NCBI RefSeq assembly: GCF_900103735.1
Contig: NZ_FMXE01000008.1
Span: forward strand, 62,001 to 126,000
Direction: 5' to 3'
Source of the DNA: Algoriphagus alkaliphilus
GTDB taxonomy: Bacteria > Bacteroidota > Bacteroidia > Cytophagales > Cyclobacteriaceae
DNA length: 64,000 nucleotides
Of the stretch, positions 51,487 to 58,316 are shown piece by piece (the stretch's first letter is position 1; the number at the start of each line of letters is the position of its first letter). The notes beneath the pieces are model-generated. The model ran no database searches. It was not told the DNA's origin and worked only from the letters and a program-made list of their open reading frames with translations. The position numbers were made by a program, and so were the translations under genes.

Positions 51487-53934
51487 ATGATTTCTCCTTT
51501 GACTGAACTCCTTATTCTCCATCTGCCATTTCTGTTTAACTTCACCATCGGGCTGATTCTGGCAGAAAGTAGTTTTTGGCTCAGCCAGCTTTTCGGCCGA
51601 CTTCACCCGATGATGGTTCATTTTCCGATTGCTTTGGTTTTGGCAGCGGTAGTGATGGAGCTGTTTACATTGGGAAATTTCAGGCATTCGTTTCGTTCAG
51701 GCATCCGGTTTCTGGTCATTATTGGCACCATTTCGGCCCTATTTGCCGCTTTGATGGGTTGGTTTTTAGCCGAAAATGAAGGCATTACCGGAAGTACACT
51801 TGACCTTCATCGAATCGTTGGAGTGGTCAGTGCAGGAATTTCTGTTTTACTTCTCGTTTTACTCCGAAAAAGTGAACTCAACCCTAGCGCTTCATCAATT
51901 AAGACCTATCGATTTTTCCTGTTTCTCACTGGAATCGGGGTAGGACTTGCAGGCCATTTCGGAGCCTCCCTGACACACGGAGAAGACTACCTCACGGAGG
52001 TTTTGCCCAAGAATTCTGACGAACAAGCACCCGAATCCCTGACAGTCGATATTGCCACTTTCGCCTCTACACTTTCCCCGGATCAGGAAATTTTACTCGT
52101 CACCAACGTCCGTTCCATCTTGGCTCATAACTGCTACAAATGCCACTCCGGCTCCAAAATCGAAGGAAAACTTCGATTGGATGAGAAAGAGTTTGTCTTT
52201 GCCGGAGGAGAAAATGGGCCGGTGATCATCCCCGGAAATCCCGGTAGGAGCGAATTGATCCGCCGAATTTCCCTCTCCAAAAACCATAAAGAGGTGATGC
52301 CCGAAAAAGGCAAATTACTCAGCAAAGAAGAAATCCAATTGCTCACATTTTGGGTGGAAAAAGGAGCTCCGTGGCCGGATGGAGTGGCGCAGCAATCCAT
52401 CTATCGGGTAGCGGCTTTGGCTCCTAGAAAACCAAACTTACCGTCGGCCAAGCCCGGTTTGGAAAATCCGATCGACCGATGGGTAGATCAATATTTTCAG
52501 GAAAATAAACTCAATTGGGGAGAGCAGATTGATGACCGAACTTTCCTGAGAAGGGCCTATCTCGACCTCATCGGACTGTTGCCGAGTCCGGAGGAATTGG
52601 CGGCATATCAATCCAATACCGATGCCAACAAGCGGGAAATTCAAATCCTAAAACTGCTAGATCGTAAAGATGATTTTGCCCAACATTGGCTGACTTTCTG
52701 GAACGACGCACTGCGCAATGACTACACCGGAACAGGCTACATCACCCGGGGGCGCTTTGCCATCACGGACTGGCTCTACACCTCCATCAGAGACAATAAA
52801 TCCTATGATCAATTTGTCAAAGAACTGCTCAATCCAAATGAGAAATCCAAAGGTTTCATCGAGGGCATCCGCTGGAGAGGGACTGTCAATGCTTCACAAC
52901 GCACCGAAATGCAGGCTGCTCAAAACGTGGGACAAGTGATTTTGGGTCTTAACCTCAAATGCGCTTCCTGTCACGATAGCTTTATCAGCGACTGGAAACT
53001 GGAAGAAGCCTATGCTTTTGCCAACATCTTCGCAGACAGCACCCTGGAAGTCAGTCGATGCGAGCAGCCTACGGGTAAACTAGCCAAAACCAAAATCCTC
53101 TGGGAAGAATTGGGAGACATTGACTCCCTAGCCACCAAAGCCGAAAAACTCCGCCAACTCGCCGATCAACTCGTGCAACCTGCCAACGGGCGGATGTATC
53201 GAACGGTGGTGAACCGAATCTGGAAGCAGATGATGGGCAGGGGAATCGTGGAACCGGTGGATGAGATGGACAATGCGCCTTGGAGCCAAGATTTGCTGGA
53301 TTGGTTGGCGGTGGATTTTGTGGAAAATGGCTATGACCTCAAGCGGCTGATTTATCAGATTGCTTCCTCACGAATTTACCAGAGACAATCGATAGCAGTC
53401 GAATCGCCTGAAAAACTGATGGCGGAAGATTTCAAATTTCAGGGTGTGATTCGTAGAAGGCTGACCGCAGAACAATTTTCTGATGCAGTGGCAGAAATCT
53501 CAGCGCCCCTATTCGATTCGGTCGAAGTCAAGTTCAGACCCTATCAGCTGATCCCGGAAGCCAAGGACAATCGGGGATTTGCGAGAGCTTCATTAGTGGC
53601 AAACAATGATTTCCTGAAAGCTTTGGGCCGTCCTAATCGGGAAATTGTCTCAACAAGCCGGGATTCTCAAGCCAGTTTGCTGCAAGCTCTTGAGCTGAGC
53701 AATGGGGAAAAGCTCAACAAAGCCTTGGTAAAGGGGGGAGAAAAATGGGCAGAAACCTTTCCCGACCCATTAGCGCTGACTGAAAATCTGTATGCCAAAG
53801 CTTTGCTTCGAAAACCGAGTCCAAAGGAACTTGAAGTGGCCAAAAAAGTCCTAGGATCCCGACCGGAACCTACTGCAGTCCAGGATTTCCTCTGGGCAGT
53901 TTTCCTTTTACCTGAATTTCAAATGATTTATTGA
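51487..53934 (+). CDS. Membrane cytochrome c with DUF1549/DUF1553 (planctomycete-type)
   Basis: An 815-residue protein. Residues about 1-150 are a DUF2231-like membrane domain with four helices (LHPMMVHFPIALVLAAVVMEL). A PSCyt1 haem segment has Cys216-YK-Cys219-His220 (NCYKCHSG), followed by PVIIPGNPGRSELIRRI. The PSCyt2/DUF1549 domain has RRAYLDLIGLLPSPEEL and a second haem-like Cys492-AS-Cys495-His496 (CASCHDSF). The PSD1/DUF1553 tail includes MYRTVVNRIWKQMMGRG and LKRLIYQIASSRIYQRQS. Such proteins are abundant in Planctomycetes and pair with DUF1501 proteins, as here. It is probably an inner-membrane, periplasm-facing electron carrier or dehydrogenase partner. Confidence 0.9.
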   Translation: MISPLTELLILHLPFLFNFTIGLILAESSFWLSQLFGRLHPMMVHFPIALVLAAVVMELFTLGNFRHSFRSGIRFLVIIGTISALFAALMGWFLAENEGITGSTLDLHRIVGVVSAGISVLLLVLLRKSELNPSASSIKTYRFFLFLTGIGVGLAGHFGASLTHGEDYLTEVLPKNSDEQAPESLTVDIATFASTLSPDQEILLVTNVRSILAHNCYKCHSGSKIEGKLRLDEKEFVFAGGENGPVIIPGNPGRSELIRRISLSKNHKEVMPEKGKLLSKEEIQLLTFWVEKGAPWPDGVAQQSIYRVAALAPRKPNLPSAKPGLENPIDRWVDQYFQENKLNWGEQIDDRTFLRRAYLDLIGLLPSPEELAAYQSNTDANKREIQILKLLDRKDDFAQHWLTFWNDALRNDYTGTGYITRGRFAITDWLYTSIRDNKSYDQFVKELLNPNEKSKGFIEGIRWRGTVNASQRTEMQAAQNVGQVILGLNLKCASCHDSFISDWKLEEAYAFANIFADSTLEVSRCEQPTGKLAKTKILWEELGDIDSLATKAEKLRQLADQLVQPANGRMYRTVVNRIWKQMMGRGIVEPVDEMDNAPWSQDLLDWLAVDFVENGYDLKRLIYQIASSRIYQRQSIAVESPEKLMAEDFKFQGVIRRRLTAEQFSDAVAEISAPLFDSVEVKFRPYQLIPEAKDNRGFARASLVANNDFLKALGRPNREIVSTSRDSQASLLQALELSNGEKLNKALVKGGEKWAETFPDPLALTENLYAKALLRKPSPKELEVAKKVLGSRPEPTAVQDFLWAVFLLPEFQMIY

Positions 53935-53945
53935 CAGAACTCGCC

Positions 53946-53969
53946 CCGGTAAGTGTCTCCACTCACCGG
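53946..53969. repeat. Small tetraloop palindrome, copy 2
   Basis: CCGGTAAGTG, loop TCTC, CACTCACCGG: 10-bp stem with one A/C mismatch. It fills much of the 52-bp gap between two genes that are otherwise co-directional. It is the reverse-complement form of the copies at 61010-61218. Confidence 0.7.
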
Positions 53970-53986
53970 AACCACTATCATTAACC

Positions 53987-55417
53987 ATGAAAACCCTACA
54001 AACCCGACGCGATTTCCTGAAAAAAACCAGCGCAGCAGCCATGGCCACGATGGGCATGGGTACCCCTTTGGCAGGCTTACTTTCTTCCTGCGAAAGCAAA
54101 ATCCCAAGTACAGCTGATTCGGTAATCTTACTTTTTATGGCTGGAGGAATGGCACACACCGAAACCTTTGATCCGAAAAAATACACCCCTTTCCGCAAGG
54201 GGATGGAAGCTAAAGAGATTCTGAGCACCTTTCCTTCCATTCCTACCCGACTCGACGGGATTCATTTTTCCGAAGGGCTGGAAAATATTGCTTCCGTGAT
54301 GGATAAAGGCACATTGATCCGCTCTTATCAGGCGGCGGACTTGGGTCATATCCTACACACACGTCATCAGTACCATTTTCATACCTGCTATGAACCGCCT
54401 CAATCTGTGGTCGTTCCTCACTTGGGAAGTTGGATTGCCAAAGAAAAAGGACCATTGAATCCTGTTATTCCACCTTTCATCAATATCGGACAGCGATTTA
54501 CCGTGGGTGAAGGCGAAGAATTGAAGGCTTTTCACAGTGCGGGATTTCTGGGTTCGGAATTTGGTCCATTTTTAATCCCTGATCCGACTGCTGGTTTGGA
54601 TGCGGTGCGTCCTCCGGTAGGGATGGACTACAAGCGATTTGAATCCAGAAATCAACTCTACAAGGACTTAATATCGGCAGGCCCCATGGGCGAATTTGGT
54701 TCGGATTACCAGAAAGAATCACTTCAGCGATCCATGGAGCAGGCCTATATGCTCCTCAATTCTCCCGAAGCGAAGGCATTTGACCTGAGTCAGGAACCAC
54801 GGGAGAGCTATGAAAAGTATGACACGGGAGGAAGATTTGGGTTGGGATGTCTATTGGCCAGACGGTTGGTTGATCAAGGCGCCCGTTATATTACAGTAAC
54901 TACAGAGTACGAGCCGTTTTTCGGTTGGGATACGCATGACAACGGCCACACCCGATTGAAAGACATGAAAAAGATGATCGATGCTCCGATTGCACAATTG
55001 ATCAAAGATTTGGATCAAAGCGGTAAACTGGAGCGGACCTTAGTTATCGTAGCCAGTGAATTCAGCCGGGACATGCTCACAGAAGGGAGACCGGATCTGA
55101 AAGTACTGGATCAAGTTGAAGTCCCCGACATCGTTGAAGACATGAAAAACTATGGGATGCACCGACATTTTACTGATGGATGTTCAATCTTGATGTTTGG
55201 AGGAGGAATTAAGCGCGGTCATGTTTTTGGTAAAACAGCTGATGAGCGACCCTGTAAGACCATCGAAAACCCGATCAAAATTGATGGGATTCATCAGACG
55301 ATATACCACGCTTTGGGAATACCTGCGGACAAACACTACGAAATTGAGCAGCGCCCATTCTACACCACACCGGATGGGAAAGGGAAGGCGGAATTTGGGC
55401 TGCTGACGAAGGGCTAA
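53987..55417 (+). CDS. DUF1501 protein (Tat-exported)
   Basis: A 476-residue protein with a twin-arginine signal, TRRDFLKKTSAAAMAT, and a hydrophobic part ending LAGLLSSC (lipobox-like). The DUF1501 domain belongs to the alkaline-phosphatase/sulfatase fold: SVILLFMAGGMAHTETFDPKK opens it, and WDTHDNGHTRLKDMKKMIDAP and VIVASEFSRDMLTEGRP carry the conserved acidic and His residues. It is the standard neighbour of DUF1549/DUF1553 proteins. Activity is not established for most of the family. A gene-free 292-bp stretch follows. Confidence 0.9.
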   Translation: MKTLQTRRDFLKKTSAAAMATMGMGTPLAGLLSSCESKIPSTADSVILLFMAGGMAHTETFDPKKYTPFRKGMEAKEILSTFPSIPTRLDGIHFSEGLENIASVMDKGTLIRSYQAADLGHILHTRHQYHFHTCYEPPQSVVVPHLGSWIAKEKGPLNPVIPPFINIGQRFTVGEGEELKAFHSAGFLGSEFGPFLIPDPTAGLDAVRPPVGMDYKRFESRNQLYKDLISAGPMGEFGSDYQKESLQRSMEQAYMLLNSPEAKAFDLSQEPRESYEKYDTGGRFGLGCLLARRLVDQGARYITVTTEYEPFFGWDTHDNGHTRLKDMKKMIDAPIAQLIKDLDQSGKLERTLVIVASEFSRDMLTEGRPDLKVLDQVEVPDIVEDMKNYGMHRHFTDGCSILMFGGGIKRGHVFGKTADERPCKTIENPIKIDGIHQTIYHALGIPADKHYEIEQRPFYTTPDGKGKAEFGLLTKG

Positions 55418-55710
55418 ACTTTGGTGAATGCTCAAGTTTACTAATACTTTACTGCTGACACATAAATTTTTATCAGAATAGCCCAAAAACAATACACCGA
55501 ATACAGTTTGGCAATCCTATCACTTTTTGAAGAAGAATAAGTACGAAGGTTAAAGGGCGATTATCCTGTTCAAACACAAAAATTGCCATTGATCAAAATA
55601 CATCAACATTCCGAACCTCCCCCGTTAAACAATTTGACTTGGATAAAGTCTAACATTTGTATCCAAAAATTTCAAACCAACAAATTCATCAAACCAAATT
55701 ATTAATTCCT

Positions 55711-56295
55711 ATGAAACTGATTACCACATTAATCCTGGCATTCGGAAGCTTTTTCACAATCGGTGAAAATTTCGCTCCTGCCACAGTAAACAAAACCGAA
55801 AGTCAAGTCACCTGGAAAGCCGCCAAAGTTACCGGTGAGCATTGGGGATATGTGCCCATCGCTGATGCAAAACTTGATGTCACCGGAGGAAAAATCACCG
55901 GAGGTTCATTCGAAATGGACATGGTCAACTTGACTGTAGAAGATCTAACAGACGAAAAATCAAAAGGTAACCTGACCAATCACCTGAAGTCTGATGACTT
56001 TTTCTCAGTTGAAAAATTCAATAAATCAACTTTCAAGATCACAGATGTAAAGTCAACTAGTGCCACAGATTACACCATCACCGGTGATTTGACGATCAAA
56101 GGGATCACCAAGCCAGTTTCTTTCCCTGCGAAAGTTGCCGTAGCCGGAAATAAAATGACTGCAACAGGTACTATTAAATTTGACAGAACCCACTACGACA
56201 TTAAGTTCCGATCAGGAAACTTCTTTGAGAATCTGGGTGACCGAATGATTTACGATGAGGTGAATTTGGATGTGAAGCTTGTTGCGACTATCTGA
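55711..56295 (+). CDS. YceI-family lipid-binding-like protein
   Basis: A 194-residue exported protein with signal peptide KLITTLILAFGSFFTIGENFA. The YceI beta-barrel is complete: WKAAKVTGEHWGYVPIADAKLDVTGGKITGGSFEMDM, NHLKSDDFFSVEKFNKSTFKI, YTITGDLTIKGITKPVSFPAKV and FDRTHYDIKFRSGNFF. These proteins bind polyisoprenoids or other lipids in the periplasm. ATG 55711 is chosen; the upstream TTG would add 18 hydrophilic residues. A terminator follows. Confidence 0.92.
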   Translation: MKLITTLILAFGSFFTIGENFAPATVNKTESQVTWKAAKVTGEHWGYVPIADAKLDVTGGKITGGSFEMDMVNLTVEDLTDEKSKGNLTNHLKSDDFFSVEKFNKSTFKITDVKSTSATDYTITGDLTIKGITKPVSFPAKVAVAGNKMTATGTIKFDRTHYDIKFRSGNFFENLGDRMIYDEVNLDVKLVATI

Positions 56296-56329
56296 TTGAA
56301 ATATTTAAAAATTTCAAAATTGAAAAATT

Positions 56330-56358
56330 AGGTCTGAGAGAAATCTCAGGCCTTTTTT
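56330..56358 (+). terminator. Terminator of the YceI gene
   Basis: AGGTCTGAGA pairs with TCTCAGGCCT (56344-56353) around GAAA, followed by a run of six T residues. Confidence 0.82.
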
Positions 56359-56399
56359 ATTTTACAGTGCGCCAGTATCCTCTAAGCTTTTAAGGTTAG

Positions 56400-56428
56400 A
56401 CCTTTCAGGTTTTGAAAACCTGAAAGGT
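56400..56428. repeat. AGGTTTTGAAAACCT palindrome, copy 1
   Basis: ACCTTTCAGGTTTT, G, AAAACCTGAAAGGT: perfect 14-bp arms around a single G. It shares the 15-base core AGGTTTTGAAAACCT with the copy at 61230. It lies between convergent genes, 42 bases after another terminator. Confidence 0.78.
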
Positions 56429-56523
56429 ATTTTCCGCTTTTTAGTGCAAATTATTTTATCTGTATATCCGCATTCCTACCAGTAGCCAAATAAATTAAGT
56501 TTTGAAGTTCCAAAAAACGAGCC

Positions 56524-56551
56524 GTGGACAGTTGACTGTCGTCTGTGGACG
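56524..56551. repeat. 7-nt periodic repeat GTNGWCN, array 1
   Basis: Four consecutive heptads GTGGACA, GTTGACT, GTCGTCT, GTGGACG. The same consensus recurs at 62362. It is in the 334-bp gap before the Fic gene (56296-56630), which otherwise holds only a terminator and a palindrome. Confidence 0.65.
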
Positions 56552-56630
56552 ATTATCCGCAACTTCTAAAGCATATTTCTTAATTACTGGCAGGATTGCG
56601 GATAATCAAATTATTTTAATTCTTTTGGAC

Positions 56631-58151
56631 CTATTGCTTAATCAAACTGGCCAAAAAAACTGCAAATGGTCGGATATTTTGCTCCGAGCTGCCGGATTCT
56701 AGAGCGCTTAAATACGCTTCCCTTCGGACCATCGGAACGACAGCCCAAGGATATCCACCTGAAGCAAGAAACAAGTTCATCAAGAACCTTCCCAAACGTC
56801 CATTCCCATCTATATAGGGATGGATATAGACGAACATAAAATGACCTAAAACAGCCCTTACCGCAGGACTTGATTCATTTGCCAAAAGATCAAAATATAC
56901 AGGCATCAGGTCTTTGACTGCGTCACTATTCGGTGGTACATGTTTGGAACGCCTGATGAAAACGGGTTGGTTTCGGTATCCCGCCAAATCCGAAGCCTTA
57001 ATTATACCCGCCGTTACACTGGGAGCAAATAGCTCTCTATACCAATTCTGGTGTACCTCATCCGCAACTGTCCCGGAGTTTTCCCCCCTCAATACTCGCT
57101 CTACGGCCCTTTTTACCTCCATAAAGGCCTGCCAATAACCTCTCGCAGCAAGTGCATCTCGCTGCTGCCGATCACTATCAGCATTTTCTGGTTGCCATTG
57201 CCCACTTCGCACTCTTTCTATCAAATCCGCAGAAACTCGGTATCCTTCAATTGATAGCGAATTATAAGCGTCGTTCACAAAATTATCCGAAACCAGCTGG
57301 AGATACCCATTGATATCCTCAGGTAACCCAGGTTCTGCAGGAAAAACTTCTAAGATGGGTTCCCGCATGGACTGCCACATCAGATGAAGTCGATTCACAT
57401 AGGGAGAGACCTGCCTTGAAGGTATAGCAAATGGACTTGGGGCAATAAATGGGTCATTTGTTTTGACTTGGTATCCCGCTGAGCGCATCCCAGAAAGGAT
57501 ATCTTCTGCAATTTTATCCCGTCCAATATTTCTGAAAGCTCCTGCAATACGTCCAGCAACCACACTTTGTCCGCCGGCAAGCAGAATTCGCAATAGCTCA
57601 GACGCATCTCTAAAGGTTGCCAAGGCCGTCCGCGCCTCTGTGGGGTTGTTTCGAAAGAAAGGCTCCGAACTGTAAATCAATGCCGGAGCCAAAGAAAACA
57701 TTCTCAACCCATTACTTTCAACTTCAAGTTCTTCAGAACCAGCAATGCTGGCTCTAGTTTCAAAAATTGAGGTTTCAAAGGGAAGTGTTGTGATCTGATT
57801 TCGTGCCCGCGGAGAGCGGACAAGAAGCTGTCGGGGAACGGTCAGATTCCCTGCATGAAAGACCACCGATTGTTCCGGCGATAAGCTCCATTCATTCCCA
57901 AATCTTTCATTCAGATAAGCTGCTATAAAATCCCAAAAAGAGGTGAACCATGATGTGCTTTCTCCTGCGGTCTCATCAGGTCTGGCAGGAATATACCAGC
58001 CTCGAATCACCTCTTTCAGAAAACCTGTTTTCACGAGCCTTTCCCGATGAGTTCGAGTCAAGTCGGATGACTTTATTGCTATTCTTCCCAATCCTTGTAA
58101 ATCCCTCAGGACAGCCAACGAATCTGCGAGTTTTTCTGAAGGGCTTGCCAT
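56631..58151 (-). CDS. AbiEi-like/Fic fusion protein (class II Fic AMP-transferase)
   Basis: A 506-residue protein. Residues about 1-235 resemble the AbiEi-like/DUF6088 antitoxin-regulator type: an N-terminal winged-helix (SSDLTRTHRERLVKTGFLKEVIRGWYIPAR) and LSPEQSVVFHAGNLTVPRQLLVRSP. The Fic domain has HPYIDGNGR at 444-452, with the catalytic His and the phosphate-binding loop, and an inhibitory motif SLSIEG at 298-303 ahead of it, the class II (N-terminal inhibitory helix) layout. It would transfer AMP or another nucleotide moiety to a protein target. Four direct repeats stand 29-111 bases upstream of its ATG, and its own N-terminus may bind them. It is co-directional with the TonB barrel gene upstream. 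Confidence 0.88.
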   Translation of the reverse strand: MASPSEKLADSLAVLRDLQGLGRIAIKSSDLTRTHRERLVKTGFLKEVIRGWYIPARPDETAGESTSWFTSFWDFIAAYLNERFGNEWSLSPEQSVVFHAGNLTVPRQLLVRSPRARNQITTLPFETSIFETRASIAGSEELEVESNGLRMFSLAPALIYSSEPFFRNNPTEARTALATFRDASELLRILLAGGQSVVAGRIAGAFRNIGRDKIAEDILSGMRSAGYQVKTNDPFIAPSPFAIPSRQVSPYVNRLHLMWQSMREPILEVFPAEPGLPEDINGYLQLVSDNFVNDAYNSLSIEGYRVSADLIERVRSGQWQPENADSDRQQRDALAARGYWQAFMEVKRAVERVLRGENSGTVADEVHQNWYRELFAPSVTAGIIKASDLAGYRNQPVFIRRSKHVPPNSDAVKDLMPVYFDLLANESSPAVRAVLGHFMFVYIHPYIDGNGRLGRFLMNLFLASGGYPWAVVPMVRREAYLSALESGSSEQNIRPFAVFLASLIKQ

Positions 58152-58179
58152 TGTGCTACCTTTTTTTACGAAGGTAACA

Positions 58180-58262
58180 TTTAGCTTTTAATGTTTTATG
58201 ATTTTTAGCTTTTATTGAATATTTATATTTAGCTTTTATTGTTTTACTATATTTAGCTTTTA
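58180..58262. repeat. Four 11-bp direct repeats at exact 24-bp spacing (iteron-like)
   Basis: TTTAGCTTTTA occurs at 58180, 58204, 58228 and 58252, each exactly 24 bases after the last; the 13-base spacers vary in sequence and only some share a trailing TTG or AAG. A fifth, degenerate GCTTTTA is at 58274. The array lies 29-111 bases before the ATG of the Fic gene on the reverse strand, so it should overlap its promoter. Read in the gene's direction the unit is TAAAAGCTAAA. Confidence 0.8.
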
Positions 58263-58316
58263 AAGTGTCTTGTGCTTTTAATCCCCACAAATCACTTTTC
58301 AACAACAAACCCTCTT

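Noticed and set aside
58180..58262. The 24-bp repeats considered as a plasmid-type replication origin
   Set aside because: There is no initiator gene nearby and the surroundings are chromosomal; their position before the Fic gene fits an operator better.
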